Shown piece after piece: positions 28,047 to 38,552 of a DNA stretch of 64,000 bases (position 1 is its first letter; the number at the start of each line of letters is the position of its first letter). A program made the translations under genes and the position numbers. The stretch spans positions 1-64,000 of the forward strand of contig NZ_WTAR01000022.1 in the NCBI RefSeq assembly GCF_013139515.1, in the 5' to 3' direction. The notes under the pieces are model-generated. The model worked only from the letters and a program-made list of their open reading frames with translations, ran no database searches and was not told the DNA's origin. The DNA comes from Lutibacter sp. GTDB lineage: Bacteria > Bacteroidota > Bacteroidia > Flavobacteriales > Flavobacteriaceae.

Positions 28047-30005
28047 ATGCAATTTAAGCATCCTGAAATTTTATATGCACTTCTACTACTTATCATCCCG
28101 ATATTAGTTCATTTATTTCAGTTACAACGTTTTATAAAAATACCTTTTACCAATGTTAAAATTTTAAAAACTATTGAAAAACAAACACGCAAAAGTGCAC
28201 GTTTAAAAAAGTGGTTGGTGCTAATTACTAGATTATTAATTTTTACTTGTTTAATTATTGCTTTTTCTCAACCTTATTTTTCTAAAAATAGCATACACCA
28301 AAATTTTAATACTACTGTCTATTTAGACAACTCCTTTAGTATGCAGGCAAAAGGAAAAAGTGGAGAATTGTTAAAAAGTGCTGCACAAGAATTAATTGAA
28401 AATTATACAAATTCTAATCACTCAATTTCGTTACTAACAAATAACCAAAGTTTCAAAAATTTAACTCCTGAAGCTTTTAAAAATGAGCTAATAAAAGTTA
28501 AGTACCATCCAAATAAATTAGATTTAAACAGTATCTTATTAAAAGCTCAAAATTTAGAGTCAACTAAAGAAAATACCTTAAATAATTTAATAGTAATATC
28601 TGATTTTCAAGATTTTACAAACAATACTATTGTTAATTTTGAAACTTCTAAAGCTATCATTAACTTAGTTAAAGTAACGGCAAACAACACTCTAAATAGT
28701 TTTATTGATAGTGTTTTTATTGAAGACAATTCTTCAACTGAAATAACTATTCATGCCATTATTAAAACCGCTAAAAACACAACTTCAACAATTCCTATTT
28801 CGTTATTTAATAATGAAATTTTAATTGGAAAAACCACTTCAAAATTTAAAGATTCTAAGATTCATACTCTACAATTTACGATTCCAAAATCAACAAATTT
28901 TAACGGTAAAATATTATTAATTGATGATAGTTTAGAGTTTGATAACACCTTTTATTTTTCAATTTCAAAACCAGAGAAAATTAATGTATTAAGTATTGGA
29001 AGTACCGCTAAATTTCTAAACAAAATTTACACTAAAACTGAATTTAATTACACTACTACTCTACTTCAAAATTTAAATTACAACAATCTTCAAAATCAAC
29101 ATTTAATAGTACTAAATGAACTTAAAAAAATACCAACTGAACTTATAAATAGTTTACAAGATTTCACAAAAAAAGGAGGTAATTTAGTTATTATTCCTTC
29201 AGTAAATACTCATTTAGATTCTTATAATTTGCTTTTCAGAACTTTAGATTTAGAAAAAATTATTAATAAAATTGAAAGTGAACACAAAATTATGACGATT
29301 AATTATGAGCATCCTCTTTTAAATGATGTTTTTGAAAAAAGAGTAAATAATTTTCAATACCCAAAAACAACCACTTATTTTCAAACTAAAAATAGTGCAA
29401 ACACTTCCATCATAAAATTAGACAATAATCAACCTTTTATTTCTTCAAAAGAAACAAGAAATGGAACTATCTATTTTATCTCTTCACCATTAAATCAAGA
29501 AATATCAGATTTCACACAATCGCCTTTAGTAGTTCCTGTCTTTTATAATTTTGCTAAAAACAGTTTAAAAACTTCTCAATTATACTATACCATAGCTAAA
29601 AACACGAATCTTGAAATTTCAACTTCTCTAGAAAAAGATCAAGTTTTAAAAATTTCAGCTAAAAATATTGAGTTTATTCCTTTGCAAACTAGTTCTCAAA
29701 ATAGCGTATTACTAAACATACAAAATCAACTATTAGAAAGCGGTTTTTATACTATTTTAAATGGCAATACAAAAATTAAAACAGTAGCATTTAATTATAA
29801 CAGAGAAGAAAGTAAGCAACAAATAGTAGATCTTAAAAGCCTTTTTGAAACAAAAAATAATATTTCTATTTCAACTTCAATTGCTGAATCTCTAGGTAAA
29901 ATAAACAACCAACAAAAAATCAATTGGCTTTTTAAATGGTTTTTAGCATTTTCTGTACTATTTTTGTTAATTGAAATGCTGATACTAAAATATTTCAATA
30001 AATGA
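28047..30005 (+). CDS. BatA/VWA domain-containing membrane protein
   Basis: MQFKHPEILYALLLLIIPILVHLFQLQRFIKIPFTNVKILK; VYLDNSFSMQAKGKSGELL; C-terminal TM. Confidence 0.88.
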   Translation: MQFKHPEILYALLLLIIPILVHLFQLQRFIKIPFTNVKILKTIEKQTRKSARLKKWLVLITRLLIFTCLIIAFSQPYFSKNSIHQNFNTTVYLDNSFSMQAKGKSGELLKSAAQELIENYTNSNHSISLLTNNQSFKNLTPEAFKNELIKVKYHPNKLDLNSILLKAQNLESTKENTLNNLIVISDFQDFTNNTIVNFETSKAIINLVKVTANNTLNSFIDSVFIEDNSSTEITIHAIIKTAKNTTSTIPISLFNNEILIGKTTSKFKDSKIHTLQFTIPKSTNFNGKILLIDDSLEFDNTFYFSISKPEKINVLSIGSTAKFLNKIYTKTEFNYTTTLLQNLNYNNLQNQHLIVLNELKKIPTELINSLQDFTKKGGNLVIIPSVNTHLDSYNLLFRTLDLEKIINKIESEHKIMTINYEHPLLNDVFEKRVNNFQYPKTTTYFQTKNSANTSIIKLDNNQPFISSKETRNGTIYFISSPLNQEISDFTQSPLVVPVFYNFAKNSLKTSQLYYTIAKNTNLEISTSLEKDQVLKISAKNIEFIPLQTSSQNSVLLNIQNQLLESGFYTILNGNTKIKTVAFNYNREESKQQIVDLKSLFETKNNISISTSIAESLGKINNQQKINWLFKWFLAFSVLFLLIEMLILKYFNK

Positions 30006-31255
30006 CAATACTTCTAAAATCTGCAATAATTATTGATAATTCAAGTCCGTTTCATCTTCAAAAAAAGGATTTATTGATAAAAAACGGGATTATCACGAAA
30101 ATTGCTAGTTCAATTAAAAATGATGATTCTATAAAAGAAATTAAACTTAAAAATCTACATATATCTCAAGGTTGGTTTGATACAAGTGTGTGTTTTGGTG
30201 AACCTGGTTTTGAAGAACGTGAAACTATAGAAAATGGTTTAATTACAGCAGCTAAAAGTGGCTTTACGGCAGTTGCAGTAAATCCAAATACATATCCAGT
30301 TGCTGACAATAAATCCGCTATTGAGTATCTTAAAAATAAAGCAAACGGTTTTGCTACTTCTTTATATCCAATAGGTAATCTAACAAAAAAAGGAGAAAGT
30401 AAAGATATTGCAGAACTATTTGATATGCAAAACTCTGGAGCAATTGCTTTTGGAGATTATAACAAACCTATAAGCAATGCCAATTTATTGAAAATTGGAT
30501 TGTTATATGCTCAAAATTTTGATGGACTTGTTTTAAGTTTTCCTCAAGACAGTGCAATTGCTAGTAGTGGTTTAGTAAATGAAGAAAAAATTAGCACAAA
30601 ATTAGGTTTAAAAGGAATTCCTGCGATGGCGGAAGAGCTACAAATTGTAAGAGATTTATTTATATTAGAATATACTGGTGGAAAATTACACATCCCTACA
30701 ATTTCAACTCAAAAATCAGTTAAACTAATTAAAGAAGCCAAAAAGAAAGGCTTAAATGTAACGTGTAGCGTTGCTGCACATCATTTAGTGCTAACAGATG
30801 ATGAATTAACAAAATTTGATTCAAACACAAAAATTTTACCACCTTTACGTACTTTGAAAGATACAAAAGCATTAATAAAAGGTTTAAATGAAGGCGTAAT
30901 TGATATGATTACAAGTGACCATAACCCAATTGATATTGAACACAAAAAAGTTGAATATCAAAATGCAAAATTTGGAACAATTGGTTTAGAAAGCCTGTTT
31001 GGTGCTTTAAATAAAGTTGTTGAAACTGAAACATTAATTACTTGTTTAACAACAAATCCTAGAAATAGGTTTAATATTGAAAAAGTTTCAATTAATGAAG
31101 GTAAAAAAGCAAGTTTAACACTTTTTAATCCTGATTTTGAATATACATTTGCTGAAAACAACATTTATTCAACTTCAAAAAATTCGGTATTTCTAAATAA
31201 AAAATTAAATGGAAAAGTATATGGCATTATTGCAAATAACAACATTGAAATTTAA
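30002..31255 (+). CDS. Dihydroorotase-like amidohydrolase (metal site apparently degenerate)
   Basis: Overall DHOase architecture (VTCSVAAHHLVLTDDEL, DMITSDHNPIDIEHK, FGTIGLESLFGAL) but SQGWFDTSVCFGEPGFEE where active enzymes have GxxDxHxHxREPG. Confidence 0.85.
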   Translation: MTILLKSAIIIDNSSPFHLQKKDLLIKNGIITKIASSIKNDDSIKEIKLKNLHISQGWFDTSVCFGEPGFEERETIENGLITAAKSGFTAVAVNPNTYPVADNKSAIEYLKNKANGFATSLYPIGNLTKKGESKDIAELFDMQNSGAIAFGDYNKPISNANLLKIGLLYAQNFDGLVLSFPQDSAIASSGLVNEEKISTKLGLKGIPAMAEELQIVRDLFILEYTGGKLHIPTISTQKSVKLIKEAKKKGLNVTCSVAAHHLVLTDDELTKFDSNTKILPPLRTLKDTKALIKGLNEGVIDMITSDHNPIDIEHKKVEYQNAKFGTIGLESLFGALNKVVETETLITCLTTNPRNRFNIEKVSINEGKKASLTLFNPDFEYTFAENNIYSTSKNSVFLNKKLNGKVYGIIANNNIEI

Positions 31256-31285
31256 TTAAACACACTACAACTAAAATCTAAATTT

Positions 31286-31615
31286 ATGGAAAATCAAACA
31301 GTAACCGAAGGAAAAACAATAGCAATTATTAGTTATATTACTTGGTTTGGAACATTAATTGCTTTTATAATAAATAATGACAAAAGAAATTCATTTGCCG
31401 CTTTTCATATTAGACAAATGGTAGGTTTATCATTATTCTCATTAGCAAATATATTTGTAGTTGGGCTTTATGTTAATAGTGGTATTTCTGGTTTAATTAG
31501 CCTTATACTTTTTGTATTCTGGATTATTGGCTTTATTGGAGCTATACAAGGTGAAGAAAAAAAGATTCCTTTATTGGGAGACTTATTTCAAGAATGGTTT
31601 AAAGGAATTGCTTAA
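31286..31615 (+). CDS. DUF4870-like small membrane protein
   Basis: GKTIAIISYITWFGTLIAFIINNDKRNSFAAFHIRQMVGLSLF. Confidence 0.75.
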   Translation: MENQTVTEGKTIAIISYITWFGTLIAFIINNDKRNSFAAFHIRQMVGLSLFSLANIFVVGLYVNSGISGLISLILFVFWIIGFIGAIQGEEKKIPLLGDLFQEWFKGIA

Positions 31616-31637
31616 TAATTATTAAAATAACACTTTT

Positions 31638-31664
31638 AAAGTCGTGCCTTAAAGCGCGACTTTT
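31638..31664 (+). terminator. Intrinsic terminator
   Basis: AAAGTCGTGC-cttaaa-GCGCGACTTT with one G-U pair, then T-rich. Confidence 0.7.
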
Positions 31665-31675
31665 ATTTTATACAT

Positions 31676-32329
31676 ATGAAAGAATTATCATTAAAATACA
31701 TTGTAAGAGAACCAAATCAACAAACTGAAAATACTTCATTATTAATATTATTACACGGCTACGGTAGCAATGAAGAAGATTTATTCTCATTTGCAACTGA
31801 ATTACCTGACAATTTATTAATTATAAGTGCAAGAGCACCACAAAGCCTAGGTTTTGGAAGTTACGCTTGGTACAGCATTAATTTTACAGCTGATGAAGGA
31901 AAATTCTCTGACATACCGGAAGCTATTGAAGCAAGAGAAACTATAGCTACTTTTATTGATGAAATTCAAGAAAAATATAAAATAGCACCAAATAAAACAT
32001 TTTTATTAGGATTTAGTCAAGGAACAATTTTAAGTTATTCGGTAGCACTTAATTATCCTGAAAAAATTCAAAAAATTATTGCTTTAAGCGGCTATATAAA
32101 TCCTGAATTATTATCTGAAAATTTAAAGAATAAAGATTATTCTAAGTTAGATTTCTTTATCTCACATGGAAGCGTAGATCAAGTAATTCCTGCAGATTGG
32201 GCTAAAAAAGCACCACTGTTTTTAGATCATATAAATGTTAAAAATTCATATAAAGAATATGGAGTTGGCCATGGTGTTGCACCTCAAAATTTTTTCGACT
32301 TTAAAAAATGGATTGAAGAGAGAATGTAA
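31676..32329 (+). CDS. Phospholipase/carboxylesterase-type alpha/beta hydrolase
   Basis: LLILLHGYGSNEEDLFSFATELP; FLLGFSQGTILSYSVAL; SHGSVDQVIP; VGHGVAPQN. Confidence 0.92.
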   Translation: MKELSLKYIVREPNQQTENTSLLILLHGYGSNEEDLFSFATELPDNLLIISARAPQSLGFGSYAWYSINFTADEGKFSDIPEAIEARETIATFIDEIQEKYKIAPNKTFLLGFSQGTILSYSVALNYPEKIQKIIALSGYINPELLSENLKNKDYSKLDFFISHGSVDQVIPADWAKKAPLFLDHINVKNSYKEYGVGHGVAPQNFFDFKKWIEERM

Positions 32330-32507
32330 ATTAACACCTAAACTGCTTTACTCTATTCATAATGAGAATTTTAAAAAAATATTTTTAATTAATGATTTAT
32401 ATCATTAATTTTCAATGAAGCAAGTTTTACCTTTAACATATAATTACCAAAAAGCTTTAGCTCTGATTATCCTAAGGCATTAGAACTAAACTTAAAAAGT
32501 AATTTAG

Positions 32508-32535
32508 CCACCTCAAAATTTGAGGTGGTTTTTTT
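32508..32535 (+). terminator. Intrinsic terminator in the 32330-32648 intergenic region
   Basis: CCACCTCAAA-a-TTTGAGGTGG followed by TTTTTTT. Confidence 0.8.
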
Positions 32536-32648
32536 ATTATACTATAGTTATATTAAAAAAAAACAATAAAAGTAACAACTATCATTTTATATGTAATATA
32601 TTTTCTATAACATTGTTCTTTTAAAACTTAAAATTTCATTTATAGAAT

Positions 32649-33392
32649 ATGGAAATACTAGGAATTGATGTTGGAGGAACTGGAATAAAAGGCGCATTAG
32701 TAAATGTAGAATCTGGAGTATTAACCACCGAAAGACATAGAATACCAACACCAAAACCTGCTACACCCGAAGCTGTTGCAGATACCATTCAACAATTAGT
32801 AAACCATTTTAATTGGAAAGGTTTAGTAGGCTGTGGTTTCCCAACTCCTTTACAACATGGAAAATGTTTAACAGGTGGAAATTTGCATGAAGATTGGAAA
32901 GGAACTCAAGTAGATAAATTATTTAAATCTAAAACTGGAAACGATTTTTCAATAGTAAATGATGCTGATGCTGCCGGGCTTGCTGAAATTAATTTTGGAG
33001 CTGGAAAAGGTGTAAAAGGAACCGTAATTATGATTACTTTAGGTACTGGAATTGGTTCTGGTTTATTTTTAGACGGTAAATTGTTACCAAACACTGAATT
33101 TGGGCATGTACTTTATAAAAATGGAGAAATTTTTGAAAAATATGCCTCAGACTCAGCAAGAAAAAGAGATGATTTAAGTCGTAAAGCTTGGGGAAAAAGA
33201 TTACATAAATATTTTAAACATATTAATTTATTACTATCTCCCGATTTAATTATTATTGGTGGTGGAGCAAGTAAAAAGTTTGATAAATTTGAAGCAAAAA
33301 TTGATATTGATGTGCCTATAATCCCTGCTGAAGCTGAAAATGAAGCTGGAATAATTGGTGCTGCAATGGCTGCTAAATATCAAATTAAATAA
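32649..33392 (+). CDS. ppgK: ROK family protein, polyphosphate glucokinase-like
   Basis: MEILGIDVGGTGIKGALVNVESGVLTTERHRIPTP; NDADAAGLAEINFGAGKGVKGTVIMITLGTGIGSGLF. Confidence 0.9.
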   Translation: MEILGIDVGGTGIKGALVNVESGVLTTERHRIPTPKPATPEAVADTIQQLVNHFNWKGLVGCGFPTPLQHGKCLTGGNLHEDWKGTQVDKLFKSKTGNDFSIVNDADAAGLAEINFGAGKGVKGTVIMITLGTGIGSGLFLDGKLLPNTEFGHVLYKNGEIFEKYASDSARKRDDLSRKAWGKRLHKYFKHINLLLSPDLIIIGGGASKKFDKFEAKIDIDVPIIPAEAENEAGIIGAAMAAKYQIK

Positions 33393-34716
33393 ATCCTTTA
33401 GCTTTAAATTCTAGGTATTTATTAATCACATTTACAGTAAGTTTTTGTGGCTTTGTTAAAATTCCGTAAATACCTTTACTCTCTAATTCTTTAACTATTA
33501 ATCTTTTTTCGTAGGCGAATTTTTCAGCAATTGTTTTATGATAAATAGTTTGTAAATCTTCTGCATTTTCATTTATTAAATCATCTAACTCAGTATTTTC
33601 AAAAAATACCACAACTAATAAATGCTGCTTTGCAATAGCCTTTAAAAATGGTATCTGACGCTTTAACGATGAAATATGCTCAAAATTTGTATATAAAATA
33701 AGTAAACTTCTTTGTGTAATTTTTCTTTTTATAAAGGCATATAAAAATCCATAATCAGAATCAGAATACTGAGTAGAAATTGAGTATAACGCTTCATTTA
33801 TAGTATTTAAATGCGTTTTTTTATTACTTGCAGCAACTACTGTATCAACCTTTTTTGAAAAAGTTAACAAACCAGCTTTATCATTTTTACGAAGTGCAAT
33901 ATTTGAAAATGCTAACGTAGCATTTATTGAGTAATCCAATAATTTTAACTCTTCAAAAGGCATTTTCATGACTCTTCCTGTATCTATAATAGAATAGATT
34001 GGTTGCGATTTTTCATCTTGATATTGATTTACCATTAATTGTGAACGCTTTGCAGTAGCTTTCCAATTTATAGTTCGTACATCATCACCAATTATGTAAT
34101 TTTTAATTTGTTCAAATTCTAACGTATGTCCAATTCTTCTAATTTTTTTTAACCCAAATTCAGTTAAGCGATTGCTCATTGCTAAAAATTCATACTTTTT
34201 CATTTGAATGTATGAAGGATAGACAGCAACCTTTTCATTCTCTTGAAATTGATACCTTTTTGAAACAATTTTTAAAAACGTTGAAACATACACATTCAAT
34301 TTTCCAAAGTAATATTCGCCTCGTTCCACAGGTTTAACTGTATATTCAAATTCCCAAACATTTGAAGGATTAATAGATGAAACTTGTTCAAAATCTCTTT
34401 TTTGAAATTGCTCAGGTAATTCATCAATTACTTTAACTTCAATTTTAAAATTATAGTTATTTTTAATTGTTATTGGAATTGGGTTATTATCTGAATTTGA
34501 AAATTTTTGAGTTAAAATTCTTCTTGCAGAAATACCTTTTTTATCTTTAAAAAGTAAAAACACATCACTAACAAATAACACACCTAAAATTATAACTAAA
34601 TACCAGGCTATAACATATAAAATTGGAAACCAAAAAGAAACCAAAAATGTTGCAGCAATAATAGTTATGTATGCATAAAAACGTTCGTGTATGTATAATT
34701 TTTTAATAAAATTCAT
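33385..34716 (-). CDS. DUF58 domain-containing protein
   Basis: Two N-terminal TMs; EFEQIKNYIIGDDVRTINWKATAKRSQLMVNQYQDEKSQPIYSIIDTGRVM. Confidence 0.92.
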   Translation of the reverse strand: MNFIKKLYIHERFYAYITIIAATFLVSFWFPILYVIAWYLVIILGVLFVSDVFLLFKDKKGISARRILTQKFSNSDNNPIPITIKNNYNFKIEVKVIDELPEQFQKRDFEQVSSINPSNVWEFEYTVKPVERGEYYFGKLNVYVSTFLKIVSKRYQFQENEKVAVYPSYIQMKKYEFLAMSNRLTEFGLKKIRRIGHTLEFEQIKNYIIGDDVRTINWKATAKRSQLMVNQYQDEKSQPIYSIIDTGRVMKMPFEELKLLDYSINATLAFSNIALRKNDKAGLLTFSKKVDTVVAASNKKTHLNTINEALYSISTQYSDSDYGFLYAFIKRKITQRSLLILYTNFEHISSLKRQIPFLKAIAKQHLLVVVFFENTELDDLINENAEDLQTIYHKTIAEKFAYEKRLIVKELESKGIYGILTKPQKLTVNVINKYLEFKAKGFI

Positions 34717-34727
34717 TAAATATGATT

Positions 34728-35711
34728 TTATCTTGGAATTTCAACAGATTGCACAATAATATCAATCACTTTATCAGCTGTCATGCCTTCCATTTCACGT
34801 TCAGGAGTTACAATTATTCGATGTCTTAACACAGGTGAAATTACTTTTTTAATATCTTCTGGAACTACAAAATCACGACCATTAATTGCAGCAAAAGCTT
34901 TTGACGCATTTAAAACTGCAATACTCGCTCTTGGAGAACCTCCTAAATATAAATGCGGATGGTTTCTAGTTTTAGTGATTAATTGAGCAATGTATTTCAT
35001 TATTTTTTCTTCAACTAAAACATCAAAAATTTTATTTTTATATGTTAGTAAATCTGCTTCAGAAATTAATGCTGAAATTAACGTTTGTGGTAAAACTCCT
35101 TTTCTTTCTTGATGTGTTTTTATAATTAAAATTTCTTCTTCTAAATTAGGGTAACCAACATCAATTTTAAATAAAAAACGATCTAATTGTGCTTCTGGCA
35201 ATGCGTACGTTCCCTCCTGTTCTATTGGGTTTTGAGTTGCTAAAACCATAAACGGAGGTTTCATTTTGTACGTGCTACCATCAATTGTTATTTGACGTTC
35301 TTCCATCACTTCAAACAAAGCAGCTTGTGTTTTCGCTGGTGCTCGGTTAATCTCATCAATTAAAACTAAGTTTGAAAAAATAGGCCCTTTTTTAAATTCA
35401 AACTCTGAAGTTTTCATATTTAAAATTGAAGTTCCTAGAACATCACTTGGCATTAAATCTGGTGTAAATTGAAGTCTGCTAAAACCTGTATCAATTGTTT
35501 TAGACAATAATTTGGCTGTAATTGTTTTTGCAACACCTGGCACACCTTCAATTAATACATGTCCGTCAGCTAATAATGCAACAAGTAGTAAGTCAATAAA
35601 ATTTTCTTGACCAACTATTATTTTTCCCAACTCAGTTTTTATTTGAGTTACAGCATTTTTCAAATTATCGAGATTCACTCTAGTATCAAAATTCAAATCG
35701 TTATTTTCCAT
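34728..35711 (-). CDS. MoxR family AAA ATPase
   Basis: IIVGQENFIDLLLVALLADGHVLIEGVPGVAKT; LMPSDVLGTSILN; LIDEINRAPAKTQAALFEVMEERQITIDG. Confidence 0.95.
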   Translation of the reverse strand: MENNDLNFDTRVNLDNLKNAVTQIKTELGKIIVGQENFIDLLLVALLADGHVLIEGVPGVAKTITAKLLSKTIDTGFSRLQFTPDLMPSDVLGTSILNMKTSEFEFKKGPIFSNLVLIDEINRAPAKTQAALFEVMEERQITIDGSTYKMKPPFMVLATQNPIEQEGTYALPEAQLDRFLFKIDVGYPNLEEEILIIKTHQERKGVLPQTLISALISEADLLTYKNKIFDVLVEEKIMKYIAQLITKTRNHPHLYLGGSPRASIAVLNASKAFAAINGRDFVVPEDIKKVISPVLRHRIIVTPEREMEGMTADKVIDIIVQSVEIPR

Positions 35712-36906
35712 ATTGAATTGTTTTTTTAAAATTTTCTATCATTGAATTTAATTGCATAAGTTCATTCGTTGTTACGTCATTTTTTAAATGAATTTCATCA
35801 CAATATTGAAATAATTTTTCAACACTTTCTAAAGAATTCCCACTTCTAGATGAAACATATTTATAAAAAGTAGTGTCTATGGTTGTTGTAGGGATATTCA
35901 ATTTAGTTCTAATAAACGCCAATAAATAATTTATTTTATGTTCTGCAATATTTTTATGCTCTTGTTTTTCAAAATACATATTTGCTATAGTGCGTGTAAA
36001 AGCAACTGTTTGATTTTTTAAAGGTGTTAACACTGTAATTTTACGCTGCTTTCGTTTTCCTTCAAAAATAATAAAGAAAAATACGCCTATTAACACCATA
36101 TAATAAGCCCATTTTAAGTATTTATTATTTAGCAAATAATAAATTGGAGATGTTATTTTACTTTTTCCTGTTTTATAATATGAATCCCACAAAATGGGTA
36201 AATCATCTCTTAAATAGGATAAAACATTTGCTGCGTGTTGATGATTTGAAGGTTTTAGTATTGAATAATTTGTAAAGACTTCAGGAAATGTATGAAAATA
36301 AAAATCGCCTTTCCCATAGGTAAACTTTACAAAATTCACACCTTCTTCTGTTCTTTCTTCATTATCATTTACATATCCTGTAATGCCCAAAATAGTTGAA
36401 TTTAAAGTGTCTATTTTTGTAAAAACCTGATTTACAAAAGGTCTATCATAAGAATATTCTTTTCCTTTAAATACGTTGTTTTTAAATTTAAAAGTAACTT
36501 TTTCATCTAAATTTTTACTTACTAATTGTTTTGTCTCAAAATTTAAGGTGTCAATATTCATTCCATGAGTTGAAATAAAAACAGTATTGCCTCTTTCAAC
36601 AAATTTCATTAAACGTAAAAACTCAGCATTTCCAAAATTTAAAGTTTCATCAACAAAAAAGTAAGTTCCAGCACGTGTAGTATCTTCCAAATAAATATAA
36701 GGTGGTATTTTTATAGTTGTTATTTCTTCAGAAGGAAATAAATTGAATAGTTCTTCTCGTAACACAAAAGTTCCATAAGGTATTTTATGTTTTGCAACAT
36801 AACTTGGAAACCAATTTACAGGTGTTTTTTTAGTAGTTTCAAGGTAAATAAGCCCAAAAACTAACACTAAAAAAGCAATGCTGTATATAATTTTTTTTGT
36901 GTTCAA
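35701..36906 (-). CDS. DUF4350 domain-containing protein
   Basis: Position in the MoxR/DUF58 cluster; N-terminal TM, KTPVNWFPSYVAKHKIPYGTFVLREEL, C-terminal TM. Confidence 0.85.
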   Translation of the reverse strand: MNTKKIIYSIAFLVLVFGLIYLETTKKTPVNWFPSYVAKHKIPYGTFVLREELFNLFPSEEITTIKIPPYIYLEDTTRAGTYFFVDETLNFGNAEFLRLMKFVERGNTVFISTHGMNIDTLNFETKQLVSKNLDEKVTFKFKNNVFKGKEYSYDRPFVNQVFTKIDTLNSTILGITGYVNDNEERTEEGVNFVKFTYGKGDFYFHTFPEVFTNYSILKPSNHQHAANVLSYLRDDLPILWDSYYKTGKSKITSPIYYLLNNKYLKWAYYMVLIGVFFFIIFEGKRKQRKITVLTPLKNQTVAFTRTIANMYFEKQEHKNIAEHKINYLLAFIRTKLNIPTTTIDTTFYKYVSSRSGNSLESVEKLFQYCDEIHLKNDVTTNELMQLNSMIENFKKTIQYGK

Positions 36907-36907
36907 C

Positions 36908-37645
36908 TTATTTTTTTTGAATTAAATGAGTTATTTGTGAAAAATCTGATGCTACTCGCATAAACTCGGTTTCGTTAATTGTGAAATTTCCGTACCAAAT
37001 AAAATCGTACAGTCGTGTTAAACTCACAAAAGATTTTTGAATTACTTTAGGTTCAATTTCTTTGCTATAATCTTCATTTGTTTTTTGCTGTTCCCAAGTT
37101 ATTAACCTCTTACTTTCAAGCTCTTTTAACATATTAATATAATAATAACGAACTGCTAAACGGTAGTTTTTTTGCGATATTGCCTTTTGAATTAGCATCA
37201 AAATATCTTTTGTTTTAATTAACTCTTCTTCTTCAGTAATTAAAACAACTGGTTTATTTTTTGCTGTTGTTATTATTGAATTTGAATTTACTTTTAAGAA
37301 AAATTTAAACAACAGAAACAGTACAATTCCTGCAATTATGTAAGGCAACGCTGTAAGAATATTTGCTAAAATTCCTTTTGCATATTTTACACCAAAAATC
37401 CATTCTAACAAACGAGAAAGCTGACGAATTATCCAATTAAAAACACGCTCAAAAAAAGATGGTTCAGCTTTCGCAGTATCTTTTTCATATATAAAATCTT
37501 TATTAGATTTGTAGTTCTCTAAATTGTTGGTGTTGAACTTTTTTTGTTGAATAGTACTTTTATCATTTTTCACCTTCAATGAATCAGTCTGCGCTAAAAC
37601 ACTAACTGAGAATAGTATAAAAAAGAAAAATAATAGTGTACGCAT
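36908..37645 (-). CDS. DUF4129 domain-containing membrane protein
   Basis: AISQKNYRLAVRYYYINMLKELESKRLITWEQQKTNEDYSKEI...FVSLTRLYDFIWYGNFTINETEF. Confidence 0.88.
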   Translation of the reverse strand: MRTLLFFFFILFSVSVLAQTDSLKVKNDKSTIQQKKFNTNNLENYKSNKDFIYEKDTAKAEPSFFERVFNWIIRQLSRLLEWIFGVKYAKGILANILTALPYIIAGIVLFLLFKFFLKVNSNSIITTAKNKPVVLITEEEELIKTKDILMLIQKAISQKNYRLAVRYYYINMLKELESKRLITWEQQKTNEDYSKEIEPKVIQKSFVSLTRLYDFIWYGNFTINETEFMRVASDFSQITHLIQKK

Positions 37646-37661
37646 TGCTATTTACAAAGTT

Positions 37662-38552
37662 TTAATCGTTTCCTATATTTTCAATTTTTTCAAAAGTACC
37701 TGTAAAGTTTTTCTGCTCATTTAAATCAAAATAAATAAATGCTGAAGAAACTAAAGTAACTGAATAAAACAAAAACTTACCCAAATACGCTAACAAATTA
37801 AGGACTAGATAAATAGGATCTTCCAAAATTCCCAATATAGCTGTTGGATCTTCATTCATCATAGAAGTTCCCATAGAAACTAATTGATAGATTAATGATG
37901 GTATCGAAAAAATAAAACCTAACATGGCAACCAATAAGCCTATTACAAAAACAACTCCAAAAGTATTCCACCATTCATTTTTAATTAATGTAAAACAATG
38001 AGAAATAGTGTCACCTACACTTTTGTTTTCAAAAACCATAATTGGCATTGCTAGTGTTAGCACAATTGAAATATAAATAACTGGAAAAAAACAAAGTACG
38101 TAAGCTACAATCATCATTAAAATTGCTAACATTCCTAACCCTAAAAATTTCCAAACATTTGCATAGGTTTTTTCTTTAACTTCATCAAAATTAGCAACTC
38201 CATTATTTTTTATATAGGACTGAACATAATACAAAGAAACTTCAGCTAATAATGTATAAACAATACCAAAAACAGCAAACATTGCTAAAAGCCAACCAAA
38301 CATACCAAACATATTTCCAAATACTGCTGAAGGATCTGGAGCAGATTGATTTACATTTACAATTCCTTTAATGGCACCTGAATAAGAAATCATTGCAAAA
38401 ACCAATAGTGCAGCACCAATTAATAATACGGGTCCAATAATTTTAAATACCGTTAAAAAGTAATCTTTCCAATTTTCACGTATAAAAGTAAAAGTATCTG
38501 TTATAATTGCTCCTAAATCACGTTCTTTTTTAAATTCAATGAAATTGCTCAT
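37662..38552 (-). CDS. Multi-pass membrane protein (DUF975/GDPD-membrane-domain-like)
   Basis: About six hydrophobic segments; TISHCFTLIKNEWWNTFGVVFVIGLL. Confidence 0.7.
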   Translation of the reverse strand: MSNFIEFKKERDLGAIITDTFTFIRENWKDYFLTVFKIIGPVLLIGAALLVFAMISYSGAIKGIVNVNQSAPDPSAVFGNMFGMFGWLLAMFAVFGIVYTLLAEVSLYYVQSYIKNNGVANFDEVKEKTYANVWKFLGLGMLAILMMIVAYVLCFFPVIYISIVLTLAMPIMVFENKSVGDTISHCFTLIKNEWWNTFGVVFVIGLLVAMLGFIFSIPSLIYQLVSMGTSMMNEDPTAILGILEDPIYLVLNLLAYLGKFLFYSVTLVSSAFIYFDLNEQKNFTGTFEKIENIGND

